Source: Methanomassiliicoccus sp. UBA345
GTDB lineage: Archaea > Thermoplasmatota > Thermoplasmata > Methanomassiliicoccales > Methanomassiliicoccaceae
DNA: 64,000 bases
NCBI GenBank assembly: GCA_002504525.1
Contig: DATD01000026.1
Coordinates: forward strand, 42,698-106,697
Reading direction: 5' to 3'
Shown: positions 17,100-26,379 of the stretch, piece after piece
How positions within the stretch are numbered: the stretch's first letter is position 1
Layout of the letters: every line of letters begins with the position of its first letter
The notes under the pieces: model-generated
Seen by the model: only the letters and a program-made list of their open reading frames with translations
What the model was told of the DNA's origin: nothing
The model's database searches: none
Made by a program: the position numbers and the translations under genes

Positions 17100-18098
17100 C
17101 TAGGGCAGGGACCTTCGACGTATGAACAGAACCGCCGCCAGGATGGCGATGGTAACTGCCGTCACCACCCCTATGAAGATCATGCCGTCATCGAGGCCAC
17201 TGGGAGGGGAGGTCGTTTTCTGAACTGACGGCACGGCCGTAACGGTGGTGTTCTGACCGTTGCCGAATGAATGATGGGCAGACACATTAAACTCATAGGT
17301 CTCCCCGTTCACCAGGCCGGTGACAACCGCGGAAGTAGCGGTGAAGGTCCCATGCTCCACTCCATTCACATATAGGGTGTAGTAATCGATGTCCGAGCCG
17401 CTGGCAGACGCCGAGGCGGACCAGTTGAGGAATACCTGCGCATCCCCCGCTACGGCGACCAGGTTCAACGGCGCGTTGGGCATCGACGTCAGCAGTGGCT
17501 GGCACGGCAGATCCATCCAGTATGGGGTCGTGAAACCGGAAGCGCCATCGCGATAGTATATTGTCGGATTTGTTCCCCGACCCACAAAACTGCCGTTGAC
17601 GGACGGTGCGTCGCCCTCGAAGATGATGGCAGTAAGAGAGGGGCAGTTAGTGAACGCATAGCGGCTGAGGTAAGTGACGCTGCCTGGAATGGTTATGGAC
17701 GACAGGGCCTGGCAATTATCGAACGCCATGATGTCGATGGTCGTGACTCCGTTCCCGATATTGACGGATGTCAATTGGAGGCAGCTCCTGAACGCGGCCC
17801 CGCCGATGTGTGTGACACTGTCGGGGATGGTTATGGACGTCATGCCGCTACCCTTGAACGCCAAGATGCCGATGCTCGTCACCGGCTTGCCATCTATGCT
17901 GTCGGGTATCACCACGTCATCGGCATACACGTAGCGGGGAGTTATCTCCACCTCGGAATCATCATTGATCAACCGGTACCCGAAAGAATCATTTCCGGCG
18001 GATGCCGTGCTCGTCGAGAGGTCAATCCCTGCCAAGATGCCAGATACCAAGATGAGCGCGCTCAATAACAAGACAGGGGCCCTGGACCTCACGTTCAT
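17100..18098 (-). CDS. BspA-like leucine-rich-repeat/fibronectin-III surface protein
   Basis: 332 residues: signal peptide (hydrophobic 8-27), then about four BspA-type LRR_5 repeats with the ITIPDSVTHIG pattern (about 70-160), a fibronectin type III domain (about 208-295) and a C-terminal membrane helix (about 303-325) ending in RRRSLP. This indicates an exported, membrane-anchored protein facing outside. Such proteins are thought to mediate adhesion or binding. A shorter-spaced paralogue with the same layout is encoded at 29044-30153. Ends with TAG. Confidence 0.85.
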   Translation of the reverse strand: MNVRSRAPVLLLSALILVSGILAGIDLSTSTASAGNDSFGYRLINDDSEVEITPRYVYADDVVIPDSIDGKPVTSIGILAFKGSGMTSITIPDSVTHIGGAAFRSCLQLTSVNIGNGVTTIDIMAFDNCQALSSITIPGSVTYLSRYAFTNCPSLTAIIFEGDAPSVNGSFVGRGTNPTIYYRDGASGFTTPYWMDLPCQPLLTSMPNAPLNLVAVAGDAQVFLNWSASASASGSDIDYYTLYVNGVEHGTFTATSAVVTGLVNGETYEFNVSAHHSFGNGQNTTVTAVPSVQKTTSPPSGLDDGMIFIGVVTAVTIAILAAVLFIRRRSLP

Positions 18099-18270
18099 TG
18101 TCTGTACCTCAGGTAAATAAAATTAAGAGCGTCATATATCTATTGATTATTTATTATTACTTTTGATAGAGCGTTGGGGATGGCCTGTGCAGAGTAGGTT
18201 GGCGAGGCCTCTCCGGAGCCTGATCGACCTGAGCCAATGACCTGATGTCAGTGGATCGTTGCCTCGGCCT

Positions 18271-18282
18271 GAAAAGAAAAGG
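18271..18282 (-). terminator. T-tract terminator after the MMPL gene
   Basis: Minus-strand reading is CCTTTTCTTTTC, about 20 bases past the stop at 18303. Confidence 0.4.
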
Positions 18283-18302
18283 ATGAAGGGGTTTGAAGGG
18301 GT

Positions 18303-21221
18303 TTACTGCTCGCTCTTCTTCTCCTCCCGCCCGGACCTCTGCAGCCGGCCGGGGGCCCACCAGGCCCACTTGCCCATGACGGCGACCGCCGCCGGGACGA
18401 TGTAGGTGCGGACCACCATGGCATCGAGCAGGACGGCCGCCAGCAGAGCGAAGCCGAACTGCTGGAGCATGGCGTTGCTCGAAAGCATGATGGTGCCGAA
18501 CGCTCCGGCCATTATGAGCGCCAGGGCGGTGATGATGCCGCCGGTCCAATCGACAGCATCCACTACCGCACGCTTGATCTCCTTGCCCTTGTGCACCTCC
18601 TCCCTGATACGGGTGAGGATGAACACGTTGTAGTCCATCCCGATCCCCATCAGTATGACGAAGATGATCAGGGGGACCATCCACAGTATGGGCATGCTGA
18701 GCCATACGCCGAACACCAGGTAGGTGAGGGCGAAGGCCCAGGTGATGCTCATGGCTATGGAGATGACCGCGAAGAGCGGCAGCAGGACCGAACCTAGCAC
18801 CAGCAGCAGCACTATGATGATGCCCACCACCACCGCGATCTCGATGATCGTGAACTGCTCGGTGGTGGTCAGGCTGAGATCGTAGTTGGTCGCGGTCGTG
18901 CCGCCCACCAGCACCTCGGTGGATGCCAGCTCGGGCAGCTCTGCCTTGGCAATGGATATCTGCTCTCTCAGCTCGGGAATGAAGTTGACCGACTCCACCG
19001 ACATCGGTTGCTCCCTCAGAACGACAGTTAGCAGGACGCTCTTTCCGTCGCTGCTCAGGCCCTCCAGCATGCTGTTCTTGATCTGCAGGCTGGCTTCGTC
19101 GGTTTTATTGTCAAGAGCGCGGTAGTCGACCAACTGGCCATACGGCCTGGTGATCCCGCTGACCGACTGCACCATGTCGTCCGCGGCTATGGCGGCCGTT
19201 AGGTCGTCCACGGCGTCCAGGTACTCGAGGTTGAAGTTCGTTCCATCGTACACTACGGTGTCGCCCGCGATCAGGATCTGGGTCGGCATGATCTTGCCCG
19301 CGCCGAAGTCATCGGTCATGGCGTTCATGCCCTGGATGCTCTCCGGGTTCCCCATGGTGCCGATGGAGTCGAAGCTCGTCTCGACGGTGAGGAACAGGTA
19401 TGTCGAGGGGATGGAGACCAGGATGGCCGCCACCAGTATAACCTTGGCATGCTTCACCGAGAAGCTGGCGGCGCGGTGGAAGTAGCCGTGCTTGGTCTCC
19501 GACTTGTCCTTCATCACCTTGGCGGAGTACTTCTCCCATCTCTTCCCGGTGTTGGGCCAGAAGACCCGGTTGCCGACCACCAGGAGCACCGACGGCACCA
19601 GGGTCAGGGCGACCAGCAGGGCGACCACGATGCCCAGACCCAGGACCAGGCCGAGGATCTGGACCATCGGGAAGGATGAGATGGTCATGGCGAAGAACGC
19701 GATGACCACCGTGGCGCCGCTGGTGACGATCGACTCTCCGGCCCAGGTGACCGAGGCGTGGACCGCGTCCGGGCGGGACATTCCTCTCATCCTCTCCTCG
19801 CGGTACCGGCTGACGATGAAGATCGCGTAGTCGGTGCCGACCGCCATGAGTATGGAGAACAGCAGAGTGGTCACCATGACGTTGACCGGGGCGACCAGCA
19901 CGCCGACGGCGAACATCAGCGCCTGGCTGATGCCGACGGCCACCCCGACTGCTCCGAGCGGAAGGAACTGGGCGATGATCGAGCGGAACAGGATGCCCAT
20001 GAGGACGAAGATGATGATGATGGTCATCGGCTCGATCATCTTCATGTCGGCCTCCGAGCTGGCCCTCATGTCCTCGGAGATGGCCGCCTCGCCGGTGACG
20101 TAGACCGCATCGGGCGATCCCATCTCACCGTTGAGCGCGGCTATCTCCGCCCTGATCACTTTCACGTTCTCCAGCAATGGGTATACACCGTTGTCGTCGA
20201 CGTAGGTCGCCGAGATGTCGAAGTTGAACAGCAGGAGCATGGTCCGGCGGTCCTCGGAGACGAAGTTGCTCAGCAGCTGCTGCGGCACCTCCACGGGAAG
20301 CTCGGAGGTGGGAGTCACGGAGACCATGTCGGAAGCGAAGCTGCGGACGTCATCCTCGTTGGGGGACGCTCCGAACTCGTATACGTCCTCCAGGAACGCG
20401 GTGTCGTTGATGCCGGAAGCGGTGCTCACCAGGTTCAGAGCGAAGGCGTGGTGTGCAGCGGCGTTGTTGAACGTGGTCAGGTTGAAGCTCCCGAGGACGG
20501 CCAACATGACCAGCCTGCCATCATCCGGAATGGGAGCGCTGTTGATGAAGGCGGGGGCGGTGGCATTGACCGCGGCGGAGGCGCGTTCTGCGGGATCTGC
20601 GACGGCGGCAGTGCCATTCCACGCTTGGGCGAAGGCGTTGTAATAGCCGAGGGCGAGCGCGGTCGTGTTGGGATCGCCCTGACCCAACATGGCGCTCAGT
20701 TGCTGAGAGGTGGCGGCATACGCGAGCCCGTCATCGAACCCGCTCTCATTCCAGTTGCTCACGTGCATGGCGGGAATGCCCCACAGCATGAACGCGCTAT
20801 TGTTGACCTGCTCCTCCGCCGAATGTAGCGCCGGCCCCAGCTGCAGGACCGCCTGGGCAATGATCTCCTCGGAGAAGGAGTACAGCGATGAGACTCCCTC
20901 CATGTTCGTTACGTCCGGCGATGTTTGGATACGTTCCTGCAAGGCCAGCACGTATTCGCGCATGGCAGGGTCGGTCATATCATCGGCCTGCAGCAGCACC
21001 ATGATGGTGCCGTTCGCGACCGATCGCTGGAAATTCTCCGCGATGATGCGCTGGGCGCGGATCGACTCCTGGTCGTCCCCGCTGCCAAGGTCCATCTGGT
21101 AGTCCATCACGCTGTCTATCTGCAGCATGGCGGGCACCGCGAGCAGCAGTGCGGCCACCCAGATGACGATTATCTTCTTGTAGTGCCTTACGACACCATT
21201 GGCGATCTTCTCGAACAGCAT
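18303..21221 (-). CDS. MMPL-type RND exporter
   Basis: 972 residues built as two homologous halves, each with one helix, a large extracellular loop and a block of five helices; about 12 membrane segments. The cores AVGTDYAIFIVSRYREE and MGIGMDYNVFILTRIREEVHKG are the proton-relay/GxxxDY signatures of MMPL/HpnN-like RND proteins. It likely exports lipids or hydrophobic compounds using the proton gradient. Start at ATG 21221, after GGAGTGA, rather than the in-frame ATG at 21257. Divergent from the TrmB-type regulator gene and sharing its promoter region. Confidence 0.88.
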   Translation of the reverse strand: MLFEKIANGVVRHYKKIIVIWVAALLLAVPAMLQIDSVMDYQMDLGSGDDQESIRAQRIIAENFQRSVANGTIMVLLQADDMTDPAMREYVLALQERIQTSPDVTNMEGVSSLYSFSEEIIAQAVLQLGPALHSAEEQVNNSAFMLWGIPAMHVSNWNESGFDDGLAYAATSQQLSAMLGQGDPNTTALALGYYNAFAQAWNGTAAVADPAERASAAVNATAPAFINSAPIPDDGRLVMLAVLGSFNLTTFNNAAAHHAFALNLVSTASGINDTAFLEDVYEFGASPNEDDVRSFASDMVSVTPTSELPVEVPQQLLSNFVSEDRRTMLLLFNFDISATYVDDNGVYPLLENVKVIRAEIAALNGEMGSPDAVYVTGEAAISEDMRASSEADMKMIEPMTIIIIFVLMGILFRSIIAQFLPLGAVGVAVGISQALMFAVGVLVAPVNVMVTTLLFSILMAVGTDYAIFIVSRYREERMRGMSRPDAVHASVTWAGESIVTSGATVVIAFFAMTISSFPMVQILGLVLGLGIVVALLVALTLVPSVLLVVGNRVFWPNTGKRWEKYSAKVMKDKSETKHGYFHRAASFSVKHAKVILVAAILVSIPSTYLFLTVETSFDSIGTMGNPESIQGMNAMTDDFGAGKIMPTQILIAGDTVVYDGTNFNLEYLDAVDDLTAAIAADDMVQSVSGITRPYGQLVDYRALDNKTDEASLQIKNSMLEGLSSDGKSVLLTVVLREQPMSVESVNFIPELREQISIAKAELPELASTEVLVGGTTATNYDLSLTTTEQFTIIEIAVVVGIIIVLLLVLGSVLLPLFAVISIAMSITWAFALTYLVFGVWLSMPILWMVPLIIFVILMGIGMDYNVFILTRIREEVHKGKEIKRAVVDAVDWTGGIITALALIMAGAFGTIMLSSNAMLQQFGFALLAAVLLDAMVVRTYIVPAAVAVMGKWAWWAPGRLQRSGREEKKSEQ

Positions 21222-21263
21222 TTGCACTTCACTCCAGGAAGGGTATTCCCAGAGCAACGAGCC

Positions 21264-21277
21264 AACCTTAATAGGTT
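21264..21277. promoter_or_regulatory. palindromic operator overlapping shared divergent TATA
   Basis: AACCTTAATAGGTT: arms AACCT and AGGTT are perfect inverted repeats around TAAT. The central TTAATA/TATTAA serves as TATA for the rightward regulator (ATG 21299, near-leaderless) and for the leftward MMPL gene. A protein bound here would block both. Confidence 0.5.
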
Positions 21278-21298
21278 TGTTGTCATTGATGCAGTGAC

Positions 21299-22096
21299 AT
21301 GACAGAAGTTACCAGGCACCTGATGCGCCTTGGCATGAGCGAGTACGAGGCCCGGGCCTACGTCGCCACCGTCTCGCTGGGGGAGGCCACGGTCAACGAG
21401 ATAAGCAAGGAGAGCGGGGTGCCCCGCTCCCGCGCCTATGAAATCATGGAGCGCCTGGCCGCGAAAGGTTTCGTGGAAACGGGTAACACCAGCCCCATAT
21501 GCTATCGCGCCAACGACCCGCTCACCGCGTCGAACCGGCTGATGGAAGAGGTGCAGCATGCCAACGAGGAGATACTCAAGGGCCTCCGCGAGATCGGGCG
21601 CAGGGCGGAGAAGCGCGACAATCCGGTGTGGACGCTCACCGGCGACTGGGCCATCGAGCACAAGGTGGGGGAGCTGCTGGACGCTGCGAACAAGGAGATC
21701 TCCTTTGTGTTCCTCAACCGTAGCAGGCCCCTGCGCTACGCCGGGCTCATCGCCAGGCGGGCGGCGGACAAGGACGTGACGGTGGTCATGGCCCATCGGC
21801 CGGAGGATTTCGCCGGCCTGCTGGGGAAAAGCCGGATCATGAGACTGCGCCCCGTACCGGGGATGATGAACGAGGTGGAGGGCACGCTATGCGAGCGGGG
21901 TTTCGTCACCAGGGACGGCCATTACTGCATAGAGATGGTCATGGTGGTGGACCAGGACACCACATTGCTGCTGACCAGCGAGTCCGAGGGCGATCGGGCC
22001 ATCATCGTTCACGGCACCGTCCTCAACCTGTTCGGGCACGATGCGGTGAACAGGCTGATAGAGGGCGCTGAAGAGCTGACGCCCGGGAAGAAGTGA
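21299..22096 (+). CDS. TrmB-family transcription regulator
   Basis: 265 residues. The N-terminal winged helix (LMRLGMSEYEARAYVATVSLGEATVNEISKESGVPRSRAYEI, described here by positions 8-50) is the TrmB domain; a helical linker and a C-terminal phospholipase-D-like TrmB effector domain follow (FVFLNRSRPLRY, DKDVTVVMAH). Archaeal TrmB-like proteins respond to sugars or other small molecules. It sits back-to-back with the MMPL exporter, so it probably regulates that gene and itself. Confidence 0.82.
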   Translation: MTEVTRHLMRLGMSEYEARAYVATVSLGEATVNEISKESGVPRSRAYEIMERLAAKGFVETGNTSPICYRANDPLTASNRLMEEVQHANEEILKGLREIGRRAEKRDNPVWTLTGDWAIEHKVGELLDAANKEISFVFLNRSRPLRYAGLIARRAADKDVTVVMAHRPEDFAGLLGKSRIMRLRPVPGMMNEVEGTLCERGFVTRDGHYCIEMVMVVDQDTTLLLTSESEGDRAIIVHGTVLNLFGHDAVNRLIEGAEELTPGKK

Positions 22097-22148
22097 GGCG
22101 CCCGCCTTCGATGCTTCGACGGAGCGGGCCGGCCCGCCCGAGCGAGGT

Positions 22149-22730
22149 TTAGCCTCGCACCAGCCGGTATCCGATGTCGGGGCCCATGCCCATGCCGTAG
22201 CCCAGCCCTATGAGCTGCATGCCCATCGGCTCCAGGTACCGCGCTGCGGACAAGGGGCCGCAGTCCACCGGCTCGAAGCCAATGCCCTCGGCGAGCGTCA
22301 TGACTGCCCTCTTGGCCTCCGCATCATCGCCTGCCAGGAATGCCGACAAGCGCGCCTGGCCGATCCTGCCGATGCCTTGGTGCTTTGCGAACACAGTGTT
22401 GAACGCTTTGACCACCCGCGACTTTGGCAGCATCTTCTGGAGCTCCTCCGCTCCCGAGGTGGTGAACCCCAATGCCATGGAGCCGTCCACCCCCATGACA
22501 TTGGTGACGTCGATCAGGACCTTTCCGTCGGTGAGATGGCCGATGCTCCCGGCAACGTTCTTGACCTGAGAGAACGGAACGGCCAGCACTATAACCTCTC
22601 CCCACCCGGCCGCGGCCCCCACGCTCTCGTCTGGATCGCGAGTTCCGAACCTGACCTCATGCCCTGCCGGCCCCAGCCCGGATGAGAGCGCCTTGCCCAC
22701 GTTGCCCTTCCCGATGATCGCTACCTTCAT
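22149..22730 (-). CDS. F420-dependent NADP reductase-like oxidoreductase
   Basis: 193 residues with an N-terminal Rossmann nucleotide site KVAIIGKGNVGKALSSGL and RFGTRDPDES typical of the NADP-binding half of F420H2:NADP oxidoreductases. VLIDVTNVM and VVKAFNTVFAKH are family blocks. It is shorter than classical Fno and has a glycine/methionine-rich end (LIGLGYGMGMGPDIG). It may use F420 or NADPH; the true redox partner is not clear. Start ATG 22730 with no operon partner. Confidence 0.7.
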   Translation of the reverse strand: MKVAIIGKGNVGKALSSGLGPAGHEVRFGTRDPDESVGAAAGWGEVIVLAVPFSQVKNVAGSIGHLTDGKVLIDVTNVMGVDGSMALGFTTSGAEELQKMLPKSRVVKAFNTVFAKHQGIGRIGQARLSAFLAGDDAEAKRAVMTLAEGIGFEPVDCGPLSAARYLEPMGMQLIGLGYGMGMGPDIGYRLVRG

Positions 22731-22904
22731 TTGATCACCTCGGACCGCGATGGTCCGCTACGGCAATTCGATGGCAGCTGTTCGAATAAATCGTTTTGCC
22801 AGCATTGACGACGGCGTCGTCAGGGCATCGGTTACGCACGCGCTCCCGCCTGAAAAGTTATTAGAGCTTAGAGAACACAAAACACGGAACCGATAGGTGG
22901 GACG

Positions 22905-23366
22905 GTGAGGCGGATCGAGAACAGGGAGATCGACGGACCGATCGTCCCGAGAGAGCATGAGGAGCGAATGAAGAACGCGGCCCTCCAGGCCATCCTTTCC
23001 TCAGCGTCCGGCATCGTGATCGTTCAGGACCCGGACGGGCGATTCGCCCATGTCTCTGATACCTTCGTCCAAGAGGTGGGCCGCCCGGCCCTGGAAATCA
23101 TTGGAAGAATATGGAGCGACATCGAGCTCGACAACGAAGAAACGGCGGAGATGGAGGCGATGAGGAAGAATGTGCTGCGCTCGGGCGAGACCGCTCGCGC
23201 CATGCTCCGGACGCCCCGCACAGGTCGGTGCTTCTCCTTCTTCATCGCGCCCCTCATGAGCGAGGACGGGAAGGCCCTGGGGACGCTGTCCATGGGGAGT
23301 GACGTCACCGAGCAGAAAGAGCTTGAACGGCTTCGCGAGGAGGGAGCATGCTCCGTCAAGCAGTGA
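22905..23366 (+). CDS. PAS-domain protein, probable N-terminal part of a split histidine kinase
   Basis: 153 residues: a lead helix and one PAS domain (ILSSASGIVIVQDPDGRF ... MGSDVTEQKELERLREEG). The end is the usual linker to a next PAS domain, but the frame closes with TGA at 23366, 19 bases inside the next ORF, which begins mid-linker. Start is GTG 22905 after GGTGGGA. Either an expressed stand-alone sensor coupled to the kinase, or the front of one gene broken by a frameshift near 23340-23366. Confidence 0.65.
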   Translation: MRRIENREIDGPIVPREHEERMKNAALQAILSSASGIVIVQDPDGRFAHVSDTFVQEVGRPALEIIGRIWSDIELDNEETAEMEAMRKNVLRSGETARAMLRTPRTGRCFSFFIAPLMSEDGKALGTLSMGSDVTEQKELERLREEGACSVKQ

Positions 23367-24772
23367 GCTCGGTCAGGGACCTCGTGTTCGTCAAGGACCT
23401 GAGCGGCCGCTACGTCATGGCCAACCCCGCCATCTTAAGGCTGGTAGGGAAGAGCTTGGAGGAGACCATCGGACACACCGACGTCGAACTGTTCGATGAC
23501 AAGGATGGTGCCCTCGTGATCATGGAGAACGACCAGAGGATCATGCGGACCGGCATCGGCGAGATGATCGAGGAGACCGTGACAATGGCCGAAGGGGAGC
23601 ACACCTTCCTTTCGGACAAGATCCCCAGCCGCGACCGCCAGGGGCGCATCACCGGGGTCATGGGCATCACCAGAGACATCACCGAACGCAAGGAGATGGA
23701 AGATGCGGAGCGGGCCAGGAGAGCGTGGATGGAGTCGTTGATACAGAGCGCACCGGTCGCCATCTCAGTATCTCGCGACGGGTACAGCATCTATGCCAAC
23801 CCCCCCTACCTGAGGATGTTTGGGTACGATGACTTTGATGAGATCCGAAACCATCGGTTCGTAGAGCAGATCGCCCCCGAGGACCGGGACCGGGCGATCG
23901 AGCATGTACGGAAGCACGACGGAAAGCGGAAGGCCGAAGCCGAGATCGAACTGATGGGTGTCCGCAGGGACGGCTCCAGGTTCCCATTCCGGGCGGCCAT
24001 CGCCTATGCCGTGATGCCCGACGGGCCCGCCCTGCTAGGCTTTTTCACCGACATCACCGAGAGCAGAAGGCTGAAGGAGGGATTGGAGGAAACGCAGCAC
24101 AGTAACGAATTGTTCGTCGACATCCTGACGCATGACATCAGCAACTACAATGCCGCGGCGATCGGCTACCTACAGCTGGCGGAGACGAACCTCGAAATGG
24201 ACGATAAGGGGCGCGGTTACATCTCACGCTCCCTCCAGGCCATGGCCTACAGTTCCGAGCTCATCGCCAACATAAGGGACCTACAGAACATCGAGGAAGG
24301 TCGTGACAGGGCGGAACCGATCGATGTATGCAGCATGCTCAAGGAGATCACGGACGCATACCAGCATTCATCGGACCGGCAGACCTCCATCACGCTCACC
24401 GCGCAGGGCGGATGCATGGTCTTCGCCTCCAGCCTGTTGCGCGGAGCGTTCTCCAACCTGATCAGCAATGCCATAAAACATTCCTCAGGACCGGTCGAGA
24501 TCAATGTCACGGTAAGCGACCAGCATCATGACGGAGCCGACATGGTCAGGGTGGACATCGCCGACGACGGCCCGGGCATCCCGGACGAGCGGAAAGGGAT
24601 CATCTTCGACCGCTCCCTCATGGGACTGGCGAAACCGGTCAGCCGCGGTCTCGGTCTTTATCTCGTGAAACGGCTGGTGGAGAACTACGGCGGGGAGGTT
24701 TGGGTGGAGGACCGCATCCCCGGCGATCATACCGAGGGAGCGAGGTTCGTGGTGCTTCTCCCTACGGCCTGA
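23348..24772 (+). CDS. PAS-PAS histidine kinase
   Basis: 474 residues. Two PAS domains (about 1-118 and 130-240) are followed by a dimerisation helix with the phospho-acceptor box LTHDISNYNAAAIGYL (H-D-I-x-N form common in methanogens) and an ATPase domain: N-box SNLISNAIKHS, G1 DDGPGIPDE, G2 SRGLGLYLVKRLVENYGG. Lacks membrane helices, so it senses a cytoplasmic cue. ATG 23348 is within the previous ORF and lacks its own promoter, so expression depends on coupling or on a frameshift. No response regulator adjoins it. Confidence 0.85.
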   Translation: MLRQAVSSVRDLVFVKDLSGRYVMANPAILRLVGKSLEETIGHTDVELFDDKDGALVIMENDQRIMRTGIGEMIEETVTMAEGEHTFLSDKIPSRDRQGRITGVMGITRDITERKEMEDAERARRAWMESLIQSAPVAISVSRDGYSIYANPPYLRMFGYDDFDEIRNHRFVEQIAPEDRDRAIEHVRKHDGKRKAEAEIELMGVRRDGSRFPFRAAIAYAVMPDGPALLGFFTDITESRRLKEGLEETQHSNELFVDILTHDISNYNAAAIGYLQLAETNLEMDDKGRGYISRSLQAMAYSSELIANIRDLQNIEEGRDRAEPIDVCSMLKEITDAYQHSSDRQTSITLTAQGGCMVFASSLLRGAFSNLISNAIKHSSGPVEINVTVSDQHHDGADMVRVDIADDGPGIPDERKGIIFDRSLMGLAKPVSRGLGLYLVKRLVENYGGEVWVEDRIPGDHTEGARFVVLLPTA

Positions 24773-24906
24773 TGGCGTCGACCTGACGTTCTGTGGTCAT
24801 CGACCCCACCCGGAAGGTGTCCCCGAACCGACCGTACTGTTTCGTGTCCCTGCTAGGATGAGGATGGTATTCACAGGGCGAGGTCGGATGGAATGCTTCA
24901 ATAATG

Positions 24907-24915
24907 CTTAAATAC
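24907..24915 (+). promoter_or_regulatory. TATA box of the 5S rRNA gene
   Basis: CTTAAATAC, centred 24 bases before the predicted 5' end of 5S rRNA at 24935. Confidence 0.65.
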
Positions 24916-24934
24916 CTGATTAACATCCCATCTT

Positions 24935-25062
24935 TTGGTGTGACGGCCACAGCGGCGGGGATACACCCGGTCCCATTCGAACCCGGAAGTTAAGCCCGCC
25001 CGCGTTTCGTGCTGTACTGCGGTGCGCGAGCCCGCGGGAACCACGAGGCGCTGTCAGCCACT
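24935..25062 (+). rRNA. rrf: 5S ribosomal RNA, stand-alone gene
   Basis: Contains the diagnostic 5S core CCATTCGAACCCGGAAGTTA and AAGCCCGCC near 24972-25000. The ends pair: 5' (about 24936) TGGT-TGACGG with 3' CTGTCA-GCCA ending at about 25060. A T-run directly follows and a TATA box precedes at the correct distance. No 16S, 23S or tRNA is adjacent, so the 5S is unlinked from the other rRNA genes, as reported in Thermoplasmata-related archaea. End positions may be off by two or three bases. Confidence 0.88.
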
Positions 25063-25067
25063 TTTTC
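25061..25067 (+). terminator. T-run terminator of 5S rRNA
   Basis: CTTTTTC immediately after the closing stem of the 5S rRNA. Confidence 0.5.
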
Positions 25068-25435
25068 ATTCTTATCATATCACGGTAGGCGTTCGCTCTC
25101 GACAATGCCTACCAAAAAAGGAAAGATTCAGGTTTGTCAAGCGAAGACGTCTGCATATCCGCCCTCCAGAATTTTCAGTAACTGACGTCACTACCTATGC
25201 GCTCAGTCATCGCTGTCATCGGCCAGAAGGCCGCGAGCCTGTGGCGTCGGTGTCAACCGCGGGCGTCTGTTGGCTTCCGCTCAGCGGCACGGCGATGGCC
25301 ATGTTCCACTCCTGCATCCTGTCCCGCTCCTCCCTAGGCGCCGCAGAGGAAGCGCTGCCGCAGGAAGAGGATGCCAATGACTACAGGGCCCATATGGGAT
25401 CTTATCGAAGAGCGCCTAAGCTCAGACAGATAATG
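25068..25435. other. intergenic stretch without a recognisable gene
   Basis: About 370 bases between 5S rRNA and the membrane protein gene. Short open frames exist but have poor codon character and no ribosome site; no RNA fold was recognised by eye. Confidence 0.4.
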
Positions 25436-25454
25436 AAATAAAAAAGAAAAGGGG
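25436..25454 (-). terminator. T-tract terminator of the conserved TM-helix protein gene
   Basis: Minus-strand reading CCCCTTTTCTTTTTTATTT, 17 bases past the stop at 25471. Confidence 0.5.
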
Positions 25455-25470
25455 AAGAGGCTGGCTAGGC

Positions 25471-26310
25471 CTACTTCATTTCGTTCGAAATCTTCTTGGT
25501 CAGACCATACGCGACCGGGATCAGCAGGATGGCCAGAGCGATGGCGAAGGCCCAAGAGACGTTACCGATGATGGTGGTGACGCCAGGGAAGGTAGCGAAG
25601 ATCGCACCGGTGCCGATGATCAGGAAGATCGAGTACAGCACGAACTTTGCGTAGCCTGCGATCCCTCTGAACTCGGCGTGGTCGTCGGTAATGGACTTTA
25701 TCAGGGCATCGGTCAGGGATATGCCGACGCCGATGATCACGAAGCCGAGTATGAGCGGGTAGATCGTGCTTCCGCCGAGGAGCATGGTGTCCAGGGCCAG
25801 CAGCAGGATGAACGCGATCAGGCCGATGAACAGCAGGTTCTTCAGCATGTCAGCGATCTCACCCTTGTTCTCCGGGAACATAGGCCTTATCATCTTGCCG
25901 ATGAACGATGACAGGAAGTCAGCGAACACCGCGCCGAGGATGATGATCAGTATGCCCGCGAGCAGCCTGGGCAGGTAGTCCGCTATGGCGATCAGATAGG
26001 TGCCCAGGGTACCGCCAACGTTCAGTATCTCGATCGCCAGGATGACAGCAAGGATTATTATGAACGCCTTGACGACAGTGCCGATCAGATTTGACAGGTC
26101 AAGTCCGGATGATCTGAACGATCTTCCGACATTGGTCTGATCGAATGCCTTCTCAAGGCCAAGTCTCTCCACCAGGTAATTTACCGCTTTCCCAACGAGA
26201 GTCCCGACCACATACCCGATCACGAGCACGATGATCGCAGCGAGTATTGCCGGGATCGCATTGATCATGGTCTCCAGCATGTTTTCTAATACAGCAACTA
26301 AGTCGGCCAT
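25471..26310 (-). CDS. mechanosensitive-channel-related membrane protein (conserved TM helix family)
   Basis: 279 residues with about eight hydrophobic helices and repeated VVGTLVGKAVNYLVERLGLEK and FLSSFIGKMIRPMF segments, the 'conserved TM helix' repeat related to small-conductance channels. There is no soluble MscS beta domain. Function probably in membrane tension or ion flux, unproven. Promoter on the minus strand: TTTTATTTATATT around 26345-26357, giving a short leader before ATG 26310. Stops with TAG. Confidence 0.75.
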   Translation of the reverse strand: MADLVAVLENMLETMINAIPAILAAIIVLVIGYVVGTLVGKAVNYLVERLGLEKAFDQTNVGRSFRSSGLDLSNLIGTVVKAFIIILAVILAIEILNVGGTLGTYLIAIADYLPRLLAGILIIILGAVFADFLSSFIGKMIRPMFPENKGEIADMLKNLLFIGLIAFILLLALDTMLLGGSTIYPLILGFVIIGVGISLTDALIKSITDDHAEFRGIAGYAKFVLYSIFLIIGTGAIFATFPGVTTIIGNVSWAFAIALAILLIPVAYGLTKKISNEMK

Positions 26311-26379
26311 AAGCCATTACCTCGTGGGTATGGAACGAAATAGGAATATAAATAAAATTACGCGAAATGATCTATGCTC

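Noticed and set aside
25022..25441. 139-codon plus-strand frame
   Set aside because: It begins inside the 5S rRNA and has no ribosome site or coding character.
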